14,926 bases of DNA from Zymomonas sp. GTDB lineage: Bacteria; Pseudomonadota; Alphaproteobacteria; Sphingomonadales; Sphingomonadaceae. The notes under the pieces were generated by a model. That model saw only the letters and a list, made by a program, of their open reading frames with translations. It did not search any database and was not told the DNA's origin. Shown here in pieces: positions 1-9,227 of this stretch. The DNA lies in NCBI GenBank assembly GCA_027489105.1, contig JAIYAJ010000381.1, positions 1-14,926 on the forward strand, given 5' to 3'. Numbering within the stretch: the first letter of the stretch is position 1; every line of letters begins with the position of its first letter. The position numbers were made by a program, and so were the translations under genes.

Positions 1-1106
1 TCGGCAAGCTCGTCCATCGCGACTTCGAGCGCCATCATACCCGAGGCCTCGCCCGGCGCACGCATCGCGTTGCCTTCGGGGAGGTCGAGCACCGCCAGTC
101 GGGTGAGGTTGAGCCGTGCCGCACCGGCATAGAGCAATTGCGTCTGCGCCGCGGCGATCTCCGGCCCACCGCCGGGAAGATTGCCCGACAGAGTCTCATG
201 CCCCACGGCGAGCAGCTTGCCGTCGCGGTCCGCCGCCAGCCGCACGCGCTGGATTGTCGCGGGGCGGTGGGTGGTGTTGTTGGGCATCAGCGTGCGCGGC
301 AGCGTGACCTTGACCGGACGGCCCGCCGCCCGAGCGCCGAGTGCCGGCAGGATCGCATCCGAGCAGACGCTGCCCTTGCCGCCGAAGCCGCCGCCGAGGA
401 AGGTTGCCACCACGCGCACGCGGTCCTGCGGGATGCCGAGCTTGGTCGAAAGGTCGCGCCGCGCCCAGCCCACGATCTGCTGGGCGGACCAGATGGTGAG
501 ATGATCGCCGTCCCACCGCGCGATGGTGGCGTGCGGCTCCATCATCATGTGGCTCTGGTCGGGGGTCGTGTAGGTTTCGTCGACCTTCACCGGCGCGGCG
601 GCGAACGCCGTGTCGAAGTCGCCGATGCGGACGTCGGGCTGGCGCTGGTGCGGCTTGGCACTGGCGCGCGCGGCGGCAAGGTCGAAGGCGCCGTCCTCGC
701 GGGCATAGTCGACCCGGACCAGCGCGGCGGCGGCGCGTGCCTGCTCGAACGTCTCTGCGACGACCAGCGCCACCGCCTGGTGGTAATGCTCGATCTGGGG
801 CCCGGCGAGCGGCTTGGCGACGTAGAAGCCCTGACGCTTGATCGGCCCGGCATTGTCCGCCGTCACGATCGCGAGGACGCCGGGAGCCGCCCTGGCGGCG
901 CGCAGGTCCATGCCCGCAACGCGGCCCTTGGCGATTGCCGAGCCGACGACATAGCCATAGGCAGCATCCGGCGCCGCCGCGTGGTTTTCGTAGGAATAGA
1001 CCGCAGTGCCGGTGGTCTTGAGCGGCCCCTCGATCCGGGGATGCGGCTTGCCGATCACCTTTTCCTGGTCGATCGGGTTGGTGCCTGCCGGCGTGTCGAA
1101 CTTCAT
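1..1106 (-). CDS. paoC: Periplasmic aldehyde oxidase, molybdopterin-binding subunit PaoC (partial, C-terminus beyond the left edge)
   Basis: Large subunit of a xanthine-oxidase-family molybdoenzyme that oxidises aldehydes to carboxylic acids in the periplasm. The reading frame opens at an ATG at 1106 ([20 protein letters not shown]) and stays open to the window edge, giving about 368 residues. The E. coli homologue is about 730 residues, so roughly half is present. Visible family signatures are the N-terminal ab-hammerhead segment ([16 protein letters not shown]), the [16 protein letters not shown] stretch and the glycine-rich GGGFGGKGS loop that contacts the molybdenum cofactor. Similarity to E. 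coli PaoC as I remember it is very high along the whole visible part. The start overlaps the paoB stop by four bases (ATGA), indicating translational coupling. The catalytic Glu near the C-terminus is outside the window. The XdhC-like insertion chaperone paoD would be expected next downstream, also outside. Confidence 0.93.
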   Translation of the reverse strand, partial: MKFDTPAGTNPIDQEKVIGKPHPRIEGPLKTTGTAVYSYENHAAAPDAAYGYVVGSAIAKGRVAGMDLRAARAAPGVLAIVTADNAGPIKRQGFYVAKPLAGPQIEHYHQAVALVVAETFEQARAAAALVRVDYAREDGAFDLAAARASAKPHQRQPDVRIGDFDTAFAAAPVKVDETYTTPDQSHMMMEPHATIARWDGDHLTIWSAQQIVGWARRDLSTKLGIPQDRVRVVATFLGGGFGGKGSVCSDAILPALGARAAGRPVKVTLPRTLMPNNTTHRPATIQRVRLAADRDGKLLAVGHETLSGNLPGGGPEIAAAQTQLLYAGAARLNLTRLAVLDLPEGNAMRAPGEASGMMALEVAMDELA

Positions 1107-2056
1107 GCTGACTTCCCCTCCGCGATCGTCGCTGCGAGCGCTCGCGTGGCGAGCGGCAGCTTGAAGCCGTTGTCGTGCGTCGGCCGGGCGTCGGCAAAGG
1201 CCCTTTCGGTCACCGCCGTGGCCCCGCGCAGCAACTCCGCTTCCGCCGCCTCGACCCGCCATGGCTTGGCCGCCACGCCGCCGAAGGCGACGCGACCGGT
1301 GCCGTCCTTATGGAGCACTGCAGCCACCGAGACGAGCGCAAAGGCATAGGAGGCGCGGTCGCGGGCCTTGTGATAGCTGTGCGTGCCGCCGATCGGGCGC
1401 GGCAGGGTTACCGCCGTGATCAGTTCGCCGTGCTGCAAGGCATTGTCGATGTGCGGCGTGTCGCCCGGCAGGCGATGGAAGTCGGCGATCGGGATGGTGC
1501 GGGCGGTGCCATCGTGGCGGACCGTCTCCACCATGGCATCGAGCACGCGCAGCGCCACCGCCATGTCGCCGGGATAGGTGGCGATGCACTGGTCGCTCGA
1601 CCCGATCACCGCCAGCTGCCGGCTCACTCCGCCGATCGCGGCGCAGCCCGAGCCGGGCTTGCGCTTGTTGCAGGGCAGATTGGTGTCGTAGAAATAGGGG
1701 CAGCGGGTACGCTGGAGCAGGTTGCCTGCCGTCGTCGCCTTGTTGCGAAGCTGGCCGGAGGCACCGGCGACGATTGCGCGGGTTAGGACCGCATAATCAC
1801 GGCGCACGCGCAGGTCGGCGGCGAGCGCGGTATTGGTAACGAGGGCGCCGATGCGCAGGCCACCCTCGGCGGTCGGCGTGATCCGGTTGAGCTTGAGGTC
1901 CTGGACATCGACCAGATGCTGCGGGGTCTCGATCTCCAGCTTCATCAGATCGAGCAGGTTGGTGCCGCCGGCAAGGAACCTGGCGCCGGGTCGGTTGGCC
2001 ACCGCGGCGGCGGCCTCTGCCGGCGTCTTCGCGCGCTCGTAGGTGAAGGGCTTCAT
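1103..2056 (-). CDS. paoB: Periplasmic aldehyde oxidase, FAD/[4Fe-4S]-binding subunit PaoB
   Basis: Medium subunit that passes electrons from the molybdenum cofactor and Fe-S clusters to FAD. The 317-residue product starts [20 protein letters not shown], nearly the same as E. coli PaoB, and has the FAD pyrophosphate-binding segment [13 protein letters not shown] at about residues 27-39. Four cysteines at 119, 129, 138 and 157 sit in the insert that distinguishes PaoB-type subunits from ordinary xanthine dehydrogenase flavoproteins and that carries an extra [4Fe-4S] cluster. The frame is open further upstream to 2431, but that part only shadows paoA. I chose the ATG at 2056 because it overlaps the paoA stop (ATGA) and matches the family N-terminus. 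The stop also overlaps the paoC start. Complete, with no odd residues seen. Confidence 0.95.
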   Translation of the reverse strand: MKPFTYERAKTPAEAAAAVANRPGARFLAGGTNLLDLMKLEIETPQHLVDVQDLKLNRITPTAEGGLRIGALVTNTALAADLRVRRDYAVLTRAIVAGASGQLRNKATTAGNLLQRTRCPYFYDTNLPCNKRKPGSGCAAIGGVSRQLAVIGSSDQCIATYPGDMAVALRVLDAMVETVRHDGTARTIPIADFHRLPGDTPHIDNALQHGELITAVTLPRPIGGTHSYHKARDRASYAFALVSVAAVLHKDGTGRVAFGGVAAKPWRVEAAEAELLRGATAVTERAFADARPTHDNGFKLPLATRALAATIAEGKSA

Positions 2057-2676
2057 GCCGTTGCTCCTGCGACGTCGGCCATGGCCTCCGCGATATTGGA
2101 ATACGCGCCGCAGCGGCAGATGTTGCCGCTCATCCGCTCGCGCATCTCGAGCTTGCTCGGCTGCGGGCGCTGCGTCAGGTCCGCCTGGACGTGGCTCGGC
2201 ACCCCCCGCCGGATCTCGTCGAGCACGGCGACGGCCGAGCAGATCTGTCCCGGCGTGCAATAGCCGCATTGGTAGCCGTCGTGCTTCACGAACGCCGCCT
2301 GCATCGGGTGGAGCTTGTCGGGCGTGCCTAGCCCTTCGATCGTGGTCACGGCGTCGCCATGATGCTGCACGGCGAGGCTGAGGCAGGCATTGATCCGTGT
2401 GCCGTTGACGAGGACGGTGCAGGCACCGCACTGGCCGTGATCGCAGCCCTTTTTGGTGCCGGTGAGCTGCAGATGCTCGCGCAGCGTGTCGAGCAACGTT
2501 GTCCGGGTATCGAGCGTCAAGGTATGGCGCGCGCCGTTCACGGTGAGCGATACCGGTAGGGTCGGTGCCGGCGTGGAAGGCACGGGGTGCGCGCCGACGT
2601 CAGTGCTCGTCGCGACTGCGGCGGTCGCGACGCCGCCGACCAGCACGCTCCTTCGGCTAATATGCATATCGTCCAT
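2053..2676 (-). CDS. paoA: Periplasmic aldehyde oxidase, [2Fe-2S] subunit PaoA with Tat signal
   Basis: Small subunit carrying two [2Fe-2S] clusters that link the molybdenum site to FAD. The 207-residue protein begins with a twin-arginine signal (SRRSVLVGG at residues 8-16, then an Ala-rich stretch and a likely cut near GAHP), so the folded heterotrimer is probably exported by Tat. The plant-ferredoxin-type cluster is bound by C78, C83, C86 and C98 ([11 protein letters not shown]). The second cluster is bound by C137, C140, C187 and C189 (QCGYCTPGQ and [11 protein letters not shown]). The ATG at 2676 has a GAGAGG stretch upstream; an alternative ATG four codons in has a weaker site. It lies 17 bp after the upstream cupin-fusion gene and overlaps paoB, so it belongs to the same transcript. 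Confidence 0.94.
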   Translation of the reverse strand: MDDMHISRRSVLVGGVATAAVATSTDVGAHPVPSTPAPTLPVSLTVNGARHTLTLDTRTTLLDTLREHLQLTGTKKGCDHGQCGACTVLVNGTRINACLSLAVQHHGDAVTTIEGLGTPDKLHPMQAAFVKHDGYQCGYCTPGQICSAVAVLDEIRRGVPSHVQADLTQRPQPSKLEMRERMSGNICRCGAYSNIAEAMADVAGATA

Positions 2677-2693
2677 CGGGCGGGCCTCTCCAG

Positions 2694-3899
2694 TCAGTGT
2701 CCACAGGGTAAGGGCAGCATGGGTCCGTCGTCAGCGGGCCCATGATAGTCGGTGTCGGAGACCGGTTCGAGCCAGGTCACGGACTGACCCTCCAGCGCCT
2801 CGGCGACCGCGACATGGGTCATCGCGCTGTCGCGCGCTGCGCCGTGCCAATGCTTGAGGCCCGGTGCGATCCATACCGTGTCCCCGGGCTTCATCGCCTG
2901 TGCGGGCTTACCTTCGGCCTGAACCCATCCGGCCCCGTGCGTGACGATCAGCAGCTGCCCGAGCGGGTGGGTATGCCAGTTGGTGCGCGCGCCCGGCTGG
3001 AACGTCACCGTCGCGCCGCCAAGGCGCGCCTCGCCGCTGCCCTTGAACGGCGACGCGACCGAGACGCTTCCGGTGAAATAGTCGGCCGGGCCGGGTTTCG
3101 GCGCCTGGCCGGCGGGAACGATCTGGATGTCGGACATGGCTGCGGTCTCCTTGCTGGTGAACGCTTTCGCCGCGATGCCGATGGCGGTGTTCGCCTTCGG
3201 CCAGCCCGCGTAGAAGGCGAGATGGGTCAGCGCCTCGATGATCTGGTCCCGGGTGAGGCCATTCTCGACGCCGCGCTGGACGTGGAAGCCAAGCTGGTCG
3301 CCATCGCCGCCGGCTGTGAGCGCGGCAATGGTGACGAGGCTGCGGTCGCGCGGCGACAGATCGGTGCGCCGCCAGAGGTCGGCGAACAAAACGTCGTTGG
3401 TGAGCTGCGCGAGCTTGGGCGCGATCGGCCCGAGCGTTTTCTCGACGGTCGCGGCGCGCGCGGGATCCGAAGCGGGAAGCGGTGCGGTAGCCGTAGGCAT
3501 GACGACGAATGACGCGGGATCGACGTTGCGCTCAGCGAAGACCTTCTCCACCGCGTTCAGCGCCGACACGGCGTTCGGCCATCCGGTGTAGAATGCGAGC
3601 TGCGTGACGATGCCGGCCACCTCGACAGGCTTGATGCCGTTATCGAGGCCGCGGGCGAGGTGGCCCGCCATCTGCGCGGTCTTCCCCGTGGCGATCAGCA
3701 CCGACAGCGTGACGATGCTGCGGTCGCGCGGCGCCAGCTCGGGGCGCAGCCATACGTCGCCGAACAGGACGCGGTCGGTATAGCCCGCCAGAGCCGGGGC
3801 GATCGCCTGCATGTTCCTGGGGGCGACCGACGGACGATCCTGCGCCTCCGCGGGCACGGCCATCGACAGCGCGGCGACTGCGGCAGCAGTGACCTTCAT
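2694..3899 (-). CDS. Secreted fusion of two carboxymuconolactone-decarboxylase-like domains and a C-terminal cupin
   Basis: Function unknown. The 401-residue product starts with a signal peptide (MKVTAAAVAALSMAVPAEAQ, cut after AEA). Two tandem AhpD/CMD-like repeats follow at about residues 40-125 and 165-250, each with the pattern L(A/S)PRDRS(I/L)VT and LAFY(T/A)GWP. Neither repeat has the CxxC pair of peroxidatic AhpD proteins, so alkylhydroperoxidase activity is unlikely. Residues from about 255 form a cupin with likely metal ligands H309, H311, Q315 and H350 (NWHTHPLGQ and LKHWHG). Proteins of this make-up are often annotated as CMD/cupin family. The junction looks like a merged pair of genes: M255 (position 3137) is preceded nine bases upstream by AAGGAG. 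An alternative start at 3914 would add five residues. A CCCGGC/GCCGGG hairpin (3926-3950) sits just before the ribosome site. The position between the aldo/keto reductases and paoABC suggests a role in periplasmic aldehyde or quinone metabolism. Confidence 0.85.
   Translation of the reverse strand: MKVTAAAVAALSMAVPAEAQDRPSVAPRNMQAIAPALAGYTDRVLFGDVWLRPELAPRDRSIVTLSVLIATGKTAQMAGHLARGLDNGIKPVEVAGIVTQLAFYTGWPNAVSALNAVEKVFAERNVDPASFVVMPTATAPLPASDPARAATVEKTLGPIAPKLAQLTNDVLFADLWRRTDLSPRDRSLVTIAALTAGGDGDQLGFHVQRGVENGLTRDQIIEALTHLAFYAGWPKANTAIGIAAKAFTSKETAAMSDIQIVPAGQAPKPGPADYFTGSVSVASPFKGSGEARLGGATVTFQPGARTNWHTHPLGQLLIVTHGAGWVQAEGKPAQAMKPGDTVWIAPGLKHWHGAARDSAMTHVAVAEALEGQSVTWLEPVSDTDYHGPADDGPMLPLPCGH
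3135..3152 (-). promoter_or_regulatory. Internal ribosome binding site and ATG at the CMD-cupin junction
   Basis: Reading the minus strand, AAGGAG (3152-3147) is followed by nine bases and an in-frame ATG at 3137-3135. The codons from there encode MSDIQIVPAGQ, which looks like a native cupin N-terminus. Initiation here would give a separate 147-residue cytoplasmic cupin with no signal peptide. The site is a good Shine-Dalgarno match; whether it is used is not known. Confidence 0.5.
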
Positions 3900-3960
3900 C
3901 GCATCTTCTCCCATGCTATTCTCTCCCCGGCGCTGGCCGGTCGAGCCGGGCCCACCGCCG

Positions 3961-6549
<2,589 letters not shown>

Positions 6550-7443
6550 ATGCGGCGTGAGGAGCTCGGAAATCTCGCCATGTTCCTGGCGGTAGCGGAG
6601 GAGCGCAGCTTCACCCGCGCCGCGGCAAAGCTCGGCATCTCCCAGTCCGCACTCAGCCATACCGTACGGCGTCTCGAGGCGAAGCTCGGGCTGCGGCTGC
6701 TCACCCGCACCACGCGCAGCGTCGCGCCAACCGAAGCGGGGGAGCGGCTGCTGGAGACGCTGCGGCCTGCGCTCGACGATATCGACGACAAGCTCGCCTC
6801 GCTCACCGAATTGCGCGAACGGCCGGCCGGTACCGTCCGCATCACTTCCAGCGGGCATGCGGCGCGCGCTGTTCTGTGGCCGGTCATCGATAAGCTGACG
6901 GCAGAGAACCCGGACATCAACGTCGAGGTGAATATCGAGAACGGCCTGGTCGACATCGTCGCCGACCGGTTCGACGCTGGCGTCCGGCTCGGCGAGCGGC
7001 TGGAGCTGGACATGATCGCCATGCCGATCAGCCCGAAGTTGCGCATGGCGGCCTTCGCATCCCCCCCCTATCTCGCGCAGCGCGGGACGCCGGAGACGCC
7101 GTACGACCTCGCACGACATAACTGCATCAGCCTGCGCATGGCGACGTCCGGCGCGCTTTATGCGTGGGAGTTTGAGCAAGGCGGCAAGGAACTGCGGGTG
7201 AAGGCCGAGGGGCAGCTGGTGTTCAACGATGCCGATCTGATCGTCGCCGCGGCGCTTGCCGGGCATGGCATCGGCTTCATGCTGGAGGACCATGTGGCCC
7301 GGCATTTCGAGCAGGGATCGCTGGTCCGCGTGCTGGCGGACTGGTGCGAGCCGTTCGACGGCTATTACCTCTATTATCCTAGCCGGCGGCAACCATCGGC
7401 TGCCTTCGCGCTGCTTCTCGACGCGCTGCGATACCGCGAGTGA
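6550..7443 (+). CDS. LysR-family transcriptional regulator
   Basis: A 297-residue LTTR of normal length. The winged helix-turn-helix lies at residues 5-63 (EERSFTRAAAKLGISQSALS, RTTRSVAPTEAG), followed by a linker helix and a substrate-binding domain of the CrgA/PA2220-like type (TVRITSSGHAARAVLWPVID, FDAGVRLGERLELDMIAMPI, GIGFMLEDHVA). The ATG at 6550 follows GGGAGG. It is divergent from the aldo/keto reductase-paoABC operon and is the most likely activator of that operon, probably responding to an aldehyde, quinone or derived metabolite; the ligand is unknown. It ends 40 bp before the converging ISNCY transposase, and the C-terminus appears intact, so the insertion did not disrupt it. Confidence 0.93.
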   Translation: MRREELGNLAMFLAVAEERSFTRAAAKLGISQSALSHTVRRLEAKLGLRLLTRTTRSVAPTEAGERLLETLRPALDDIDDKLASLTELRERPAGTVRITSSGHAARAVLWPVIDKLTAENPDINVEVNIENGLVDIVADRFDAGVRLGERLELDMIAMPISPKLRMAAFASPPYLAQRGTPETPYDLARHNCISLRMATSGALYAWEFEQGGKELRVKAEGQLVFNDADLIVAAALAGHGIGFMLEDHVARHFEQGSLVRVLADWCEPFDGYYLYYPSRRQPSAAFALLLDALRYRE

Positions 7444-7462
7444 ACTTCTTGGGCCGCGAAGT

Positions 7463-7479
7463 GCCTCCTTTATAGAGGC
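7463..7479. terminator. Small hairpin between convergent lysR and transposase genes
   Basis: GCCTC (7463-7467) and GAGGC (7475-7479) can pair around a seven-base loop (CTTTATA). It lies between two converging stop codons. No T run follows on either strand, so it is at most a weak bidirectional terminator. Confidence 0.3.
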
Positions 7480-7482
7480 GTT

Positions 7483-8883
7483 TCACGGTGCCGCCTTTGC
7501 CATTGGCTCGCCGGCGTCATTGTGCCGGACTCGCTTCAGCTTTGGGGCGCAGAGCGTCCGTCGGTCGATCTTTGGCTCAGTCGGAGGGGGAGGGGCGAAA
7601 ATGCCGACTGAGCGAGAGCTCCGCGCCGGCGCGTTGTTGTTCCTCTGCCGATGATGTGGCGTCACGGCCTGGATCGCCGCAGCCATAGCCAGGGCGGCGC
7701 CTAGCCGCTTGTTCTCGACGATCTCTGCCTGGTTCACACGGCGCATCTTGTCGAATACGCGGTAGGGAAGTGCCTGATCCCCGTATCGTACCTCGATGCG
7801 GCCGTCGGGGTACTCGCAGACATGAACGCGCTTGCGGGTCAGGGTGCGCGTCAGCGGCGTCGGTTCAAGGATGAACATCGCTTTGTTGTAGTGAAGCGCC
7901 AGCGAGGCCGTGACGGTGCGCTCGACCCGCCAGACCATCTCAGCTTCCACATTCTCGTGCGGGGCGAGAGGCCGATGAGCGTCGCTGGGATCCGCTGGTG
8001 GGCGGGCGAACCGAGCATTGTGGCGCAAGAGATAAGAGGGGAGGAAGGTGTTGGCTTCCTCAATGGAGGAGATGCCTTCGAGCCGCATCGCTTTCACGAG
8101 GCGGTTCTGGAGTGTGCTGTTGGCCCGCTCAACCCGCCCCTTGGCCTGGGGCGAGTTAGCGCAGATAATCTCGACGCCAAGCTTGTCGAGCGCGCGGCCG
8201 AGGTGCGACATGCCGTCGCCGTCGGCCGTCGCGCGGTTGTTCCGAAAGGCGCTGTGCTTGTCCGAATAGAAGGCGATCGGCTTGCCGTGCCGCTCGAGAT
8301 AGGTGCGTGTCGCCTGCAGGTAGGAGAGGGCGCTCTCGCTCTCCACCATCTCGAGGTGCATCAGCTCGCTGGTGGCATCGTCGATATAGACCAGCAGGCT
8401 GCAGCGCGGACCTCGACCCTCGAACCAGTCATGATCCGAGCCGTCGACCTGGATGAGCTCGCCGCGGCGCTCGCGCCGGTTGCGGGTCTGGTGGAGCCTG
8501 GCGCGCTTGGCGGCCTTGGCCTTCCAGAGGCCGGCGCCGATCATCAGCTGCCGTAGCGTCTCATGCGAAATCGTGATGCCGTGGCGCTCGGCCAAATACT
8601 CGGCCGCCAGCGTTGGGCCAAAATCGGGGTAGCGCTCGCGAACAATACCCAGGATCTGCTCCCGGTAGGCATCGCTAAAACGCCGATTACTGGGGCGGCC
8701 GCGCTTCCGTGATACCAGACCAGCAGCGCCGTCAGCGCGTAGCCGGCGGAGCAGCCGATATAACTGACTGCGCTCCAGTCCGAGCAGCTGCATAGCCCGA
8801 GCCGGCCGAAGCTCGCCGCGGTCGAGCCGCATCAAGGTGTCGAACCGGTAGATCTCGGTATCGCTCATCGCCAGCATCGCCAT
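7483..8883 (-). CDS. ISNCY-family transposase (IS1202-like, rve/DDE catalytic core)
   Basis: A 466-residue transposase. It has an N-terminal helix-turn-helix (RPARAMQLLGLERSQLYRLL at about 27-46, then RKRGRPSNRRF), a middle region with ISHETLRQLMIGAGLWK, and a retroviral-integrase-type catalytic core. The DDE residues are likely D147 (IQVDGSDHDWFEGRG), D208 (FYSDKHSAF) and E252 (AKGRVERANSTLQNR). The C-terminal tail (NNNAPARSSRS and a PPPP stretch) is typical of the group. No frameshift or stop interrupts it, so it may be active. The start at 8883 is one of three nearby in-frame ATGs (8883, 8877, 8868); MSDTEIYRFDTLMRLD at 8868 is the closest to family N-termini. It converges on lysR. Confidence 0.9.
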   Translation of the reverse strand: MAMLAMSDTEIYRFDTLMRLDRGELRPARAMQLLGLERSQLYRLLRRLRADGAAGLVSRKRGRPSNRRFSDAYREQILGIVRERYPDFGPTLAAEYLAERHGITISHETLRQLMIGAGLWKAKAAKRARLHQTRNRRERRGELIQVDGSDHDWFEGRGPRCSLLVYIDDATSELMHLEMVESESALSYLQATRTYLERHGKPIAFYSDKHSAFRNNRATADGDGMSHLGRALDKLGVEIICANSPQAKGRVERANSTLQNRLVKAMRLEGISSIEEANTFLPSYLLRHNARFARPPADPSDAHRPLAPHENVEAEMVWRVERTVTASLALHYNKAMFILEPTPLTRTLTRKRVHVCEYPDGRIEVRYGDQALPYRVFDKMRRVNQAEIVENKRLGAALAMAAAIQAVTPHHRQRNNNAPARSSRSVGIFAPPPPTEPKIDRRTLCAPKLKRVRHNDAGEPMAKAAP

Positions 8884-8944
8884 CGCTGCACGCCCTCATT
8901 GTCGAGGGCGTCCATGGACACGATCGGCTCAGCGAAGGCACGGT

Positions 8945-8978
8945 TGTGCCATTTCTATTTTGCTGAGCTGTGCCATTT
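8945..8978. repeat. Two direct copies of TGTGCCATTT at the IS end
   Basis: TGTGCCATTT occurs at 8945-8954 and again at 8969-8978, a 24-bp period. The repeats lie between the transposase start and the candidate outer end at 8994. Repeated subterminal motifs of this sort normally serve as transposase binding sites. Confidence 0.6.
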
Positions 8979-9034
8979 GTACGTTGCGCTTACACCTAAT
9001 GAGCTTTCCATTCGAAGTGCGAAAACGGCTGTAG

Positions 9035-9084
9035 CAGCAGGGGCTGCGTGGAGCCATCCTCCTAGCGCAGCGCTGCCCCTGCTG
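9035..9084. repeat. Long imperfect inverted repeat
   Basis: CAGCAGGGGC (9035-9044) pairs with GCCCCTGCTG (9075-9084), ten bp without mismatch. Inside, GGAG (9050-9053) can pair with CTCC (9059-9062), giving a stem with an internal loop of about 50 bases in total. It lies downstream of the TonB receptor stop and could fold in either strand's RNA. Role unknown. Confidence 0.5.
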
Positions 9085-9115
9085 GTGCCCTGGAGTCGGG
9101 GCTCCTGTCCTCGGA

Positions 9116-9135
9116 CCCGCTGCGCATGCAGCGGG
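9116..9135 (-). terminator. Hairpin downstream of the TonB receptor gene
   Basis: CCCGCTGC (9116-9123) and GCAGCGGG (9128-9135) form an eight-bp GC-rich stem with a four-base loop, about 92 bases past the receptor stop. There is no U tract on the minus strand, so termination here would be non-canonical. Confidence 0.4.
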
Positions 9136-9227
9136 CCCGGTCACACCGTCTCAGCTATTCAGCTCGTGCTATCGGGTAACGCGTCGACGGTGAGCCCGCT
9201 GCACAAGCGGAGGGGAATACCAAACGC

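Larger units (their letters stand above)
7483..8994 (-). mobile_element. ISNCY-family (IS1202-like) insertion sequence, boundaries approximate
   Basis: The element consists of the transposase gene plus about 110 bp upstream of it. The upstream end, read outward-in on the minus strand, begins TGTAAGCGCAACGTAC and is followed by two copies of AAATGGCACA, which looks like a terminal repeat with transposase binding sites. The matching inverted end on the other side is not visible in the 39 bp between the transposase stop and lysR, so the left limit given is only the stop codon. No target-site duplication could be identified. Confidence 0.6.
8995..9227. other. Non-coding spacer between IS end and TonB receptor, with two hairpins
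   Basis: No credible gene is seen here. On the minus strand this is the 3' side of the TonB receptor gene. It contains a compact hairpin (9116-9135) and a long imperfect hairpin (9035-9084), annotated separately. A 71-codon minus-strand frame at 8929-9144 crosses the IS end and has no recognisable features. Confidence 0.6.

Noticed and set aside
138..1349. A 403-codon plus-strand frame, and a 333-codon minus-strand frame at 196-1197
   Set aside because: Both are out-of-frame shadows of paoC and paoB, with Arg/Ala/Gly-rich composition and no domain.
9035..9135. Integron attC site
   Set aside because: The stems resemble a folded recombination site, but the required RYYYAAC and GTTRRRY core sites are not found at suitable positions, and there is no integron integrase or cassette array.
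8929..9144. A 71-codon minus-strand small gene between the IS and the TonB receptor
   Set aside because: It spans the probable IS end, encodes the IS repeat motif, has no clear ribosome site, and its sequence shows no family features.
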